From: a virus
Reading direction: 5' to 3' (one strand)
IMG/VR virus record: IMGVR_UViG_3300000563_000029
Location: 1 to 21,632 of that record
DNA length: 21,632 nt
In this document: in pieces, positions 5,312 through 12,989 of the stretch
Layout: each line of letters begins with the position of its first letter
Numbering within the stretch: position 1 is the first letter of the stretch
The notes under the pieces: generated by a model
Told to the model about the DNA's origin: nothing
Seen by the model: the letters and a program-made list of their open reading frames with translations, nothing else
Database searches by the model: none
Position numbers and translations under genes: made by a program

Positions 5312-7366
5312 TTGGCTGAATACACAGTAACATTTGCCGAGCAGAATAGCCTTGAAAACGTCGAGATATTTGTATTCCCGAACGACAAGCGCAAGCGTTC
5401 TGATACGGTATTAGACGTTATCGGCGTTGACACCACAGAAGATGAGTTTGTTGTATCCGGGGACATAACGCCTTACGTCAGAATAGGCGACGAAATAGAG
5501 ATAGACGATTCTACGGGCAATGACGGGACGTATACCGTTGACTCTATAAGCTACGATGCAGGAGAGGGGGAAACAACGGTCGGGGTTGCGGAGGATGTGA
5601 GCGATTCGGCTGTTGACGGGGATTTCATTTACCGAGAGCAGATTGGCGAGACGCTTGAAACGGATGCGAGCGGTGAGGCGACTGTTGACCTGCCCGACGG
5701 CACGTATTACACGATTAAGCGTCTGCCGAAATACAAGTGGATACTGGGCGAGTTCACCGTTGACGGGAGTGGAAAGACGGTCGAGTTCACTCTGGAAGAA
5801 GGGAGTTTTGACTTTGTGATGGAGACCACAGAGGCGAACGAAACGGTATCATTCAACGTCTTTGACGCCGTAGATTTCGACATCGAATGGGAAGAGGGTG
5901 TTACCGATGAGGACGTTTCAAGCGGGCTCCAGAGCCACGAATACGCCGAGGCGGGCGAGCATACTATCAAGGTGAATGGGCAGGCGAGCCGGATTAGGTT
6001 CCATGGGGGGACGCCCGGTAAGCTAAAAGACATTACCAGCAAGATGAGCGATGGTGTTACAGGGATAAAATCTGCTTTGGAAATGTTCAGATCTGCAACA
6101 CAGATAACAGAGTTTAGTCAAAGTGATTGGTTTGATGATGTTAGTGGTAGTGTTACGGATATGGGGTGGATGTTTCGGGGTGCCAGTGATTTCAACCAAG
6201 ACATAAGCGGTTGGGATGTGAGTAGTGTTACAAGTATGTTGGGGATGTTCTGGTTTGCTTCCCAATTCAACCAAGACATAGGAAATTGGAATGTTTCAAA
6301 AGTTACAAATATGGGGTCGATGTTCAGGGATACCCCTTTCAACCAAGACATAGGAAATTGGGATGTTTCAAAAGTTACAAGTATGGGGTCGATGTTCTCG
6401 TTTGCTTCCCAATTCAACCAAGACATCGGAAATTGGAATGTTTCAAGTGTTACAAGTATGTTGGGGATGTTCTATGGTGCTTCCCAATTCAACCAAGACA
6501 TAGGAAATTGGAATGTTTCAAGTGTTACAAATATGCGGGAGATGTTCTGGAATACCCCTTTCAACCAAGACATAGGAAATTGGAATGTTTCAAAAGTTAC
6601 AAGTATGAGGTCGATGTTCAGGAATACCCCTTTCAACCAAGACATAGGAAATTGGAATGTTTCAAAAGTTACAAGTATGGGGTCGATGTTTCGTAGTGCT
6701 TCCCAATTCAACCAAGACATCGGAAATTGGAATGTTTCAAGTGTTACAAGTATGGGGTGGATGTTCAGCGGTGCCAGTAATTTCAACCAAGACATAGGCA
6801 ATTGGAATGTTTCTTCTGTAACAGATATGGGAGATATGTTTCATAGTGCAGGATTATCAACAGAAAACTATGATAAACTTTTGATAGCATGGGCGCCGCA
6901 GTTCCACGGGGACGTTGCCTCGTTCCACGCGGGGAGTTCTGTTCATTCACCGCTTACGCCAACAGATCGTGCCGCTGCCGCAAAATGGGATATGGTTTAC
7001 AACAGTGGGATAACCGTAATAGACGGCACGACGTATCAGACGATTGATGTGGTGTCGAATAACGTTGCGGAAGGTTCGGCAGTGATAAAAGAAAACGACC
7101 GCATAAACTACGTGAGCGGGACGCCCGACTCAGGCCAAGGCACGTATCAGAACGGGGCGCAGGTTGATATAATCGCAGAGGCGTTGGCCGGGTTTGCATT
7201 CGACGAGTGGACAGCAGACCACGGGACGTTTGAGGACTCAGAGGAAACCGACACATACTATAACGTTGTGGGCGAGGACGGTACGGTTACCGCGAATTTC
7301 GAGGAAAGGAAGGAGAGGCAAGGGCATTTTGCCTTCCATAAGTTCTGGATATTTGCGAGGAAATAG
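5312..7366 (+). CDS. Adhesin-like virion protein with DUF285 (BspA-type) repeats and an InlB-like C-terminal repeat
   Basis: A 684-residue protein. TTG 5312 is the only possible start after an in-frame stop at 5297 and has GAGG seven bases upstream. Residues about 30-100 contain a beta-sandwich-like segment ([17 protein letters not shown]) of a kind often seen in phage virion proteins. Residues about 250-530 are DUF285 repeats of 24-25 residues built on FNQDIGNW and NVSxVTxMxxMF, with nine FNQDI copies; this family is typical of surface proteins of mycoplasmas, spirochaetes and Bacteroidetes. Residues about 625-675 ([33 protein letters not shown]) match the divergent InlB B-repeat. There is no signal peptide, so it is probably assembled on the virion as a fibre or receptor-binding protein. 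Its place between terminase and portal is unusual. Repeat DNA is more AT-rich than its flanks. Confidence 0.8.
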   Translation: MAEYTVTFAEQNSLENVEIFVFPNDKRKRSDTVLDVIGVDTTEDEFVVSGDITPYVRIGDEIEIDDSTGNDGTYTVDSISYDAGEGETTVGVAEDVSDSAVDGDFIYREQIGETLETDASGEATVDLPDGTYYTIKRLPKYKWILGEFTVDGSGKTVEFTLEEGSFDFVMETTEANETVSFNVFDAVDFDIEWEEGVTDEDVSSGLQSHEYAEAGEHTIKVNGQASRIRFHGGTPGKLKDITSKMSDGVTGIKSALEMFRSATQITEFSQSDWFDDVSGSVTDMGWMFRGASDFNQDISGWDVSSVTSMLGMFWFASQFNQDIGNWNVSKVTNMGSMFRDTPFNQDIGNWDVSKVTSMGSMFSFASQFNQDIGNWNVSSVTSMLGMFYGASQFNQDIGNWNVSSVTNMREMFWNTPFNQDIGNWNVSKVTSMRSMFRNTPFNQDIGNWNVSKVTSMGSMFRSASQFNQDIGNWNVSSVTSMGWMFSGASNFNQDIGNWNVSSVTDMGDMFHSAGLSTENYDKLLIAWAPQFHGDVASFHAGSSVHSPLTPTDRAAAAKWDMVYNSGITVIDGTTYQTIDVVSNNVAEGSAVIKENDRINYVSGTPDSGQGTYQNGAQVDIIAEALAGFAFDEWTADHGTFEDSEETDTYYNVVGEDGTVTANFEERKERQGHFAFHKFWIFARK
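6140..6850 (+). repeat. Tandem 72/75-bp DNA repeats encoding DUF285 units
   Basis: About nine units with near-identical cores (TTCAACCAAGACATAGGAAA then TTGGAATGTTTCAA) alternate between 75-bp forms (GCTTCCCAA junction) and 72-bp forms (ATACCCCT junction). The inner copies are nearly identical in DNA, including synonymous positions, while the outermost copies differ, which points to recent expansion by recombination or slippage. The minus-strand open frames over this stretch are by-products of the periodicity. Confidence 0.9.
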
Positions 7367-7368
7367 CT

Positions 7369-7584
7369 ATGGGTATTTTTCAAAAATCACCGAGAATGAA
7401 AGACCGATATGTTGTTGTGCACGATGGGAAAAAGGTAAAAACTACTGCCATTATGAGTAACAGGGGTTCTGTGGTATCAAAATATCAAGTGTCTGATTTT
7501 ATGAGCGAAGAGGACGCAAAAAAACGGTTCCCAGAAGCAGAGTTTAATACAGAAGAACATGAAAACGAAGAAAGGTCACTTTAA
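7369..7584 (+). CDS. Hypothetical 71-residue protein
   Basis: Begins at ATG 7369, three bases after the stop of the adhesin-like gene, with GAGG eight bases upstream. The product is basic at its N-terminus (MGIFQKSPRMKDRYVVV) and acidic at its C-terminus (EEDAKKRF, EEHENEERSL), with no membrane segment or known motif. Position suggests a small virion or assembly protein, possibly an accessory of the adhesin-like protein. No function can be assigned. Confidence 0.6.
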   Translation: MGIFQKSPRMKDRYVVVHDGKKVKTTAIMSNRGSVVSKYQVSDFMSEEDAKKRFPEAEFNTEEHENEERSL

Positions 7585-7606
7585 CAATTTTTAGGGGGTC
7601 TTGGTT

Positions 7607-7891
7607 ATGGCAATGACACCAGTATATCAGGAGACGACAAACGTAGGCGCATCGGCAGAGGAAGTTCTTGCTGCGCCGGGCGGGAACAACAGATACACAT
7701 TTGTCTATATTGCTAACGAGGATGATGACATCCCTCTGATGCTCTATCGGCGCGTAGGTACTGACAATGTAGAGTTTGCGCTTGTGCCCGCAGGGCAGAG
7801 TGGGGGTTTTCCTGCGCTTGTGCTCACTGAAGGGCTATGGGCCAGTGGCGTGGGTGGAACGGTTGACAGTGTTCATATCACAGCGTGGTAA
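7607..7891 (+). CDS. Small beta-rich virion-like protein
   Basis: A 94-residue protein starting at ATG 7607 with AGGGGG eight bases upstream; the in-frame TTG at 7601 is too close to that site. The sequence is rich in predicted beta strands (YTFVYIANEDD, PLMLYRRVGTDNVEFALVP, VDSVHITAW) and glycine turns, as in small decoration or fibre-base proteins of phages. It sits directly before the portal gene, whose ATG lies five bases past its stop. The structural role is inferred from context only. Confidence 0.6.
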   Translation: MAMTPVYQETTNVGASAEEVLAAPGGNNRYTFVYIANEDDDIPLMLYRRVGTDNVEFALVPAGQSGGFPALVLTEGLWASGVGGTVDSVHITAW

Positions 7892-7896
7892 ATACT

Positions 7897-9672
7897 ATGC
7901 CTCAATATGACGCCAGCTTCATAAAGCGGCTCCAGCAAAATTTGAATAAGTCAGAGCGGCGCCTCTCTAATTTCAAGGAGAAGCGCAAGGAGACTTTGCA
8001 GAAATACGTTGGTGGTCATTATAACGATCAGAAATCACGTGGTGACCTGAAAGCACAACCGCTGAACATGATCCAGACTACAGCGTCTATCTATATCCCC
8101 ATGCTCGTTATGCACAACCCGCAATACAGGGTTCGCACGGAGAATATCGGCCACAAGGGTGTAGCATGGATGATAGAGAAAGACCTTAACGAGACCGTAA
8201 AGGAGATGGCGCTCAAGACCATCATAGAAAAGGTCACTGTTGACAGTCTGTTTTTCATGGGTATTTGCAAGATAGGTATGGGGCACGGACCGAAAGTTCC
8301 GCTGCACCAAATCGTCGACGTTTCAATGTTCGGCCCCGAGGTGAAGGATCTTTTTAGTGAAGAGATAGAGATACCGCAACTGTTCATAAAGCGCATATCC
8401 GTAGATGATTACATTGTTGACCCTCATGCTAAGGACATGTCGGAAATACAATTCGAGGGTGATCGCTATGTGGTTCCGCTCAGGCTTGCCAGTGAGTGGT
8501 TTCCTGAAGCAGGCTTACAGGCCGACATGGCGATACATAAAAAGTCAGAGACTGCGGACATAAGCGGTAGGCAAGTTGGTGGCGGGGACGAGCCGCTATA
8601 CGAACAGGTGGAGCTTGCGGACATATACTTGCCTATGGACGGCACCATTGTCACGATAGCCCCGAACCAGACAGAAGATATTGGCGCATTGAAAGTGGCG
8701 CAGTGGAACGGGCCGGAAGGCGGGCCTTACCTGAAGCTCAATTATCATTACGTGCCAGACCAACTGTTCCCTTCACCGCCTGTGAACCTGTGGATAGACC
8801 TGCATGATATGATTAACACGATAGCCCGCAGGGTTGAAAACCAGACAGAACGCGAGAAGAACATAGGCGTTTATGCGGAGGAAATATCTGATAAGGCCGA
8901 GGAGCTTCAGGAAGCGCAGGATGGGGATTGGGTAGGTGTGAACAATGTTGATGCTGTAAGTGCTATAACACTCGGAGGCGCAGCACCGCAGTCTGAGGCT
9001 ATTATGCAGAGGATGCTTCAGCTATTCTCACAGCAGGCGGGGAACACAGATCTGCTCGGTGGTATGCAGGCGCGGGCGCGGACAGCCACGGAAGCGCAGA
9101 TGCTCAGTCAGAACTCATCGCTACGTGTCCAGTATATGCAGGACAGGGTTGAGGGGTTCGCACAGCAGATAGGCAAGCACATATCGTATCTTCGATGGTA
9201 TGACCCGTTTATCCAGCGCCGGATGTCGCGAAAGGTGGATATTGCAGGAATTACTCAAGAGCTTTCGACAGTCTATTCGCCGGAAACAAAGATGGGTGAA
9301 TATGACGAATACTGCCTTGAAATCATACCCTACAGTATGCGCGGCAGGCACCCGCAGGAATACGCACAGACGCTCATGAACCTGAACAACCAGGTTATCT
9401 TGCCGATGCTTGAAATTGCAATGGCCCAAGGATACCACCTTGACGTTGGCGAGTATGTCAAGATGCTTGGCGAGGAGATGGGTGTTAATAACCTTCACTG
9501 GTATTTCAGGAAAGGTGAGATGATTGCCCCAGCACAGAAACCCGGGGGAGACCATGATACAATGGCAGAACAAGAAGGAGGCCCTGCTGGACGCCAGGCG
9601 GCAGCCGATAGGCAGGAAAGGGGTACTGGACTGACACCGGAAGTTGAACAAATGATGACACATGGAGGCTGA
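7897..9672 (+). CDS. Portal protein
   Basis: A 591-residue protein forming the dodecameric ring at the head vertex through which DNA passes. Supporting signs: length, position between terminase and scaffold/capsid genes, an N-terminal helical charged region, a middle beta-rich clip or wing region, and a C-terminal stretch typical of portals (LLGGMQARARTATEAQML, then QYMQDRVEGFAQQIGKHI), where the TATEA helix leads into the channel helices. The last 60 residues are polar and glycine-rich. The start is put at ATG 7897; a GTG at 7885 overlaps the preceding gene, and neither start has a strong ribosome-binding site, so translation is probably coupled. Confidence 0.85.
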   Translation: MPQYDASFIKRLQQNLNKSERRLSNFKEKRKETLQKYVGGHYNDQKSRGDLKAQPLNMIQTTASIYIPMLVMHNPQYRVRTENIGHKGVAWMIEKDLNETVKEMALKTIIEKVTVDSLFFMGICKIGMGHGPKVPLHQIVDVSMFGPEVKDLFSEEIEIPQLFIKRISVDDYIVDPHAKDMSEIQFEGDRYVVPLRLASEWFPEAGLQADMAIHKKSETADISGRQVGGGDEPLYEQVELADIYLPMDGTIVTIAPNQTEDIGALKVAQWNGPEGGPYLKLNYHYVPDQLFPSPPVNLWIDLHDMINTIARRVENQTEREKNIGVYAEEISDKAEELQEAQDGDWVGVNNVDAVSAITLGGAAPQSEAIMQRMLQLFSQQAGNTDLLGGMQARARTATEAQMLSQNSSLRVQYMQDRVEGFAQQIGKHISYLRWYDPFIQRRMSRKVDIAGITQELSTVYSPETKMGEYDEYCLEIIPYSMRGRHPQEYAQTLMNLNNQVILPMLEIAMAQGYHLDVGEYVKMLGEEMGVNNLHWYFRKGEMIAPAQKPGGDHDTMAEQEGGPAGRQAAADRQERGTGLTPEVEQMMTHGG

Positions 9673-9673
9673 C

Positions 9674-10027
9674 ATGCCTACGTATATTTACAGAAGGGGC
9701 GACAAAAGGAAAGAGATAATGCTTCCGATGAGTAAAGCATCTGAAATACTCAAGATCGGAAAACATCTATGGGTTCGAGACTTTGCCGCCGAGTTCAACG
9801 GGCGCGTTGACCGCAATGCAAGAGCCAGAAAAGGGCGTGTTTACAGAAGCGTTGCCGCAGGCGTAGGTGTCAGCCAGGTTGCTCCCGATGGCAGGTATAA
9901 AGACCCGGTAGCACGTGATAAGTTCCCAAACCATAAGTTCGACACTAAGACAGGTGATATGCTTTTCTCCAGTGTAAGAGAGAAGCATAAGCAGTGTAGC
10001 GAGCTCGGTCTTGCTACAAGTAGTTAA
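9674..10027 (+). CDS. FmdB-like small phage protein lacking the zinc ribbon
   Basis: A 117-residue protein starting at ATG 9674 with GGAGG five bases upstream, just past the portal stop. It opens MPTYIYR, like the FmdB family (MPTYEYRC), but the CxxC pairs of that zinc ribbon are missing. The second half fits a pattern common in phage head operons: SVAAGVGVSQVAPDG, then a phenylalanine-rich FDTKTGDMLFSS and a C-terminal EKHKQCSELGL. Such proteins typically lie between portal and scaffold genes, and their function is unknown. The family link is inferred from motif order, not from a search. Confidence 0.65.
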   Translation: MPTYIYRRGDKRKEIMLPMSKASEILKIGKHLWVRDFAAEFNGRVDRNARARKGRVYRSVAAGVGVSQVAPDGRYKDPVARDKFPNHKFDTKTGDMLFSSVREKHKQCSELGLATSS

Positions 10028-10055
10028 TCTCTACCCTATGGAAGAGGAGAAGAAG

Positions 10056-11042
10056 ATGCCAGAAGATGAAAAAATAGTGAATTTGGAAGATGCGGCAAAG
10101 GAAGTAAAAGCCGCCAGCAGTGAAGAGCAGTCCGGTCATGATCAGACCGGAGCCGAGACTACCGAAACCGACGGGGATACCGAAAAGGTTACCCCCAAAC
10201 CGGAGGAAACTCCGGGAGAGGAAGTAGATGGATCGGAGCTTACGTTTGATTCGGTTGCGGAGGAATATGGGCTCACGCTGGGTGAAGTCCATACTGCAAA
10301 GCGTGCTCAGCTTACGCCGCAGGATGTCAAGGATATGGGGCCGGAGGCGGCGAAACGCGTCATCGGCGTCCAGAAGAAAGCCCTTGATAACTGGGCAGCG
10401 AAGCTGGGTGAACTTGGCGAGAAGAGTCTTCAGAAGAAATTAGAAGCTCTCCATAGCCAGCAGCAGCAACCGCAGCAACCCCGGCAGCAGGAGAGGCAGG
10501 ATACGCCACCTCCAGAAAGTGATTGGGATAGCTATAACATCCCTCAAGACATCAAGCAGAAACTCACTTCGATGGAGCAGAAGCTCCAGCAGTACGAGTC
10601 GGAGCGAAACCAGCAGCAGGCCGCCCAGACGCAACAGGCTATGAAACAAAACATAGACAGGGCGGACAGCTTTGTGTCTTCGCTTCCAGAAGCGTACCGC
10701 AAGAAGTTTGGCGAGGGCTCGATATTCGATCTCCCGCAGGGTTCGCCCGAATGGAAACAGCGCGATGCACTGTATCGTTATGCAGGCGCTATCCGCGAGG
10801 GCGCTATCCAGAGTGGCGAGCAGATGTCGGTCGAGGACGCAGTGGCTACCGCGATCAGCGTGAAGGAGCCTGAGCTTATGGCTATGCAGACGAGAGAGCA
10901 GATCATAGCACAGGTATCCAGGCAGCAAAACAGCGTTATCGGGAGTGGTCAGAGTAGAACTAAAAATGTCGCTTCTATGGAGTTTGAAGAGGCGGCAAAC
11001 AAGATAACTCAAAACGCTCCTGATAAGCTCAAAAACTTATAA
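10056..11042 (+). CDS. Capsid scaffolding protein
   Basis: A 328-residue protein, with start ATG 10056 set by GAGGAG six bases upstream. Composition is that of a scaffold: an acidic, threonine- and glutamate-rich disordered N-terminus (residues 1-70), a helical middle, a glutamine-rich stretch (about 125-145, with SQQQQPQQPRQQ), a coiled-coil segment (KLTSMEQKLQQYESERNQQQ, about 168-190) and a helical C-terminus with basic residues likely to bind the capsid protein. Scaffolds guide prohead assembly and then leave. Its place immediately before the major capsid gene strongly supports the call. Confidence 0.85.
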   Translation: MPEDEKIVNLEDAAKEVKAASSEEQSGHDQTGAETTETDGDTEKVTPKPEETPGEEVDGSELTFDSVAEEYGLTLGEVHTAKRAQLTPQDVKDMGPEAAKRVIGVQKKALDNWAAKLGELGEKSLQKKLEALHSQQQQPQQPRQQERQDTPPPESDWDSYNIPQDIKQKLTSMEQKLQQYESERNQQQAAQTQQAMKQNIDRADSFVSSLPEAYRKKFGEGSIFDLPQGSPEWKQRDALYRYAGAIREGAIQSGEQMSVEDAVATAISVKEPELMAMQTREQIIAQVSRQQNSVIGSGQSRTKNVASMEFEEAANKITQNAPDKLKNL

Positions 11043-11057
11043 CAGGAGGTGTGAATC

Positions 11058-12194
11058 ATGCCACAAGGCATAAGAACATCTGAACTTCGTGACCTGATCG
11101 AATTCACTAAGGAGGAGCGTCCTTTTGGTGGGTTGGTCTTCACGCAGAACCTCGTGAGTTATCCGATAATGGATAGATGGTTCGGCGGTCAGGACGCGAT
11201 TCGCCAGCGCGTGCAGGGCGGAACGCACATCGAAGAGACGATCTCGCTTGATGACTCGCATAATGCGCAGTTCATCAGGCCGCTTCAGCGCAGGACATGG
11301 CAGGGCGTTGACGTAGTGCAGACCATGCGCCTTGACTGGACTACCGCTGAAACGCACTGGCTTGTAGCCCGTGATGAAATGCTGATGCACTTGCGTAATA
11401 CCGCAAAGGGTCAGAACGTCGGCGCTCGCGCCCTTAACCTCGTCGAGAGCAAGAGAACCGAGGGCATGATGAGCCTCGCGAACCTGCTGGAGCCGAGAGC
11501 ATGGGCCGCGCCTGATGCCGAGACCGATCCGCTCATGCCTGCGGGTATCCCGTATTGGGTGCCGCTCAGGCCGGCCAACAACCCCGGCAAGGGGTTTGAC
11601 GGCGGAAGTGAGCAGTCGCCCGGCGATCTGGTCGGCGGGATTAACCCGGCGAACTTCCCGCGGTGGAGATCGTATAACGCAGGCGGCGCAACCGCTGAGG
11701 ATGGAGAAATCTATCTCGGTGTGATCAATGACGCTGCCGTGCGCACAATGCGTGAACTCCACAAGCGGCTTGACTTCAAAGCGCCTACACTCGTCAGCCA
11801 GTCTGTCGAAGAGCCCTACCGCACGCAGAGCATCTACTGCGGCATTGATACCAGTCTGAGCATCGAGGACTATCTCGATACGAAGAATGATGGTATGCGC
11901 AGAGAGACCGACCTTGCGTGGGTAGAGGGCGCTTCGGTGTTCAAGAGGCGTCCGCTGATCCATACGGAAGTGCTGGACGATGATAGCACGAACCCGATCT
12001 ATTTCATAGATCACGGTTCGTTTTTCGTGTACATGCTTGCAGGGAACGAATTCCTGGAAGATGACACAATAATTCCCAGCGACAGGCCGGATGCCATGAT
12101 TACGCCAGTAAGCGTGAAGTTCAACTTCATGTGCATCAACAGGCGTCGCCAGGGTGTTATGAACTGGGCTAATGATACGCGAAGCGAAAGCTGA
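11058..12194 (+). CDS. Major capsid protein
   Basis: A 378-residue protein with the strongest translation signal of the operon (AGGAGGTG before ATG 11058), as expected for the most abundant virion protein. It follows the scaffold gene and precedes a decoration-like gene. The sequence has the composition of HK97-fold capsid subunits: an N-terminal arm followed by strands (GGTHIEETISLDDSHN), a long helix (TAETHWLVARDEMLMHLRNTA), a glycine-rich loop region and a beta-rich C-terminal part (FIDHGSFFVYMLAGNEFLED). Assignment is by context and size; no single diagnostic motif exists. No protease gene is seen, so the arm may not be processed. Confidence 0.88.
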   Translation: MPQGIRTSELRDLIEFTKEERPFGGLVFTQNLVSYPIMDRWFGGQDAIRQRVQGGTHIEETISLDDSHNAQFIRPLQRRTWQGVDVVQTMRLDWTTAETHWLVARDEMLMHLRNTAKGQNVGARALNLVESKRTEGMMSLANLLEPRAWAAPDAETDPLMPAGIPYWVPLRPANNPGKGFDGGSEQSPGDLVGGINPANFPRWRSYNAGGATAEDGEIYLGVINDAAVRTMRELHKRLDFKAPTLVSQSVEEPYRTQSIYCGIDTSLSIEDYLDTKNDGMRRETDLAWVEGASVFKRRPLIHTEVLDDDSTNPIYFIDHGSFFVYMLAGNEFLEDDTIIPSDRPDAMITPVSVKFNFMCINRRRQGVMNWANDTRSES

Positions 12195-12234
12195 AGCGGA
12201 CAAAAGCCTTAATCTTAGCCAGTGAGGTACGAAC

Positions 12235-12705
12235 ATGACTACGAACGCACAGGCGAACATAGGAGTTCCCGCAGATGCGGAGATTCTTAAAAGAGTCAAG
12301 TTCAGTCCTGCCGAGGCACAAGAGGATGATGTTCTCAGTGTGGGCGAAGCACTTTGCTATATTATCGAAGATGGTGTGGTCGATATGACGCAGGTGGCCC
12401 GTCCCGCAACTGCGACGCTCCGGGTATTTGCCGGAATTGTCCATCCTTCGAGTGCTGGAGCAACTGACGGCGACCACATCACGCTTATTGCACAGGGACC
12501 GGCCACTGTTCGGGTTGACGGTGCTACCGGTGATGCCGTGAGTATAGGCGACAGGCTGAATGTTGTTGATGGTTCGTATAACCTTCGACACAGCGATGCC
12601 AATGATGATGGTTTTTGCGTGGCGTATCAGGGTGATGGCCTCACTGCTGACGACGAGCAAATACTTGCTATGGTCGGTCAGCAGTATATCATCCTGAGCC
12701 CTTAA
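12235..12705 (+). CDS. Capsid decoration-like protein
   Basis: A 156-residue, strand-rich protein with start ATG 12235 and GAGG upstream. It contains repeated short hydrophobic strands and turns (GPATVRVDGATGDAVSIGDRL, DDEQILAMVGQQYIIL) resembling DUF2190-type and other decoration or stabilising proteins that bind the outer capsid surface. It is the last gene before a rho-independent terminator, consistent with a head operon ending here. The exact family is not certain. Confidence 0.7.
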   Translation: MTTNAQANIGVPADAEILKRVKFSPAEAQEDDVLSVGEALCYIIEDGVVDMTQVARPATATLRVFAGIVHPSSAGATDGDHITLIAQGPATVRVDGATGDAVSIGDRLNVVDGSYNLRHSDANDDGFCVAYQGDGLTADDEQILAMVGQQYIILSP

Positions 12706-12721
12706 ACTGAAACTATAACCG

Positions 12722-12771
12722 GATAATTGGCCGGGCTGGGTTCTATAAGCTCGGCTCGGCCATTATCTTTT
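12722..12771 (+). terminator. Rho-independent terminator after the head genes
   Basis: GATAAT (12722-12727) pairs with ATTATC (12762-12767), and GGCCGGGCTGGGT (12729-12741) pairs with GCTCGGCTCGGCC (12749-12761) around a seven-base loop, with T12728 bulged. TTTT follows at once (12768-12771). Several pairs are G-U, which work only for plus-strand RNA. It probably lowers transcription into the downstream membrane and glycan genes relative to the capsid genes. Confidence 0.85.
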
Positions 12772-12787
12772 AAGGGGATTATCAAGA

Positions 12788-12988
12788 GTGGAAGATTGCA
12801 AATATCACACAGACCATGAAAGCCGGATAACATACAACTCAAACCGCCTGGACAAGCACGAAGATTGGATTAAGAGAATAGAAAACAGGCCGCCTGTGTG
12901 GGCTACGTTTGTCATGATGGGTACCGGCACATTAGTCGGGGCTCTTTTGACCTTTCTCGGCATAATTGTTAGAAACGGGAGCATGTGA
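12788..12988 (+). CDS. Small XhlA/holin-like membrane protein
   Basis: A 66-residue protein from GTG 12788 with AAGGGG about ten bases upstream. The N-terminal half is a charged helix with coiled-coil character (ESRITYNSNRLDKHEDWIKRIE), followed by one membrane helix at residues about 40-61 (FVMMGTGTLVGALLTFLGIIV). This order, a cytoplasmic coiled coil and then a C-terminal helix, matches XhlA-type phage membrane proteins that assist holins. It directly follows the terminator and precedes the glycosyltransferase gene by one base, so it might instead anchor the glycan enzymes at the membrane. Confidence 0.65.
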   Translation: MEDCKYHTDHESRITYNSNRLDKHEDWIKRIENRPPVWATFVMMGTGTLVGALLTFLGIIVRNGSM

Positions 12989-12989
12989 A

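Noticed and set aside
6118-6801. Long minus-strand and +1-frame open frames over the DUF285 array, and a CRISPR-like look to the repeats
   Set aside because: They are by-products of the 72/75-bp coding periodicity. There are no short palindromic repeats with unique spacers, and the repeats translate to DUF285 units.
11037-12299. A 420-codon minus-strand frame opposite the major capsid gene
   Set aside because: It mirrors codon bias of the capsid gene. There is no ribosome-binding site and no recognisable protein features, while the plus strand has a strong start signal.
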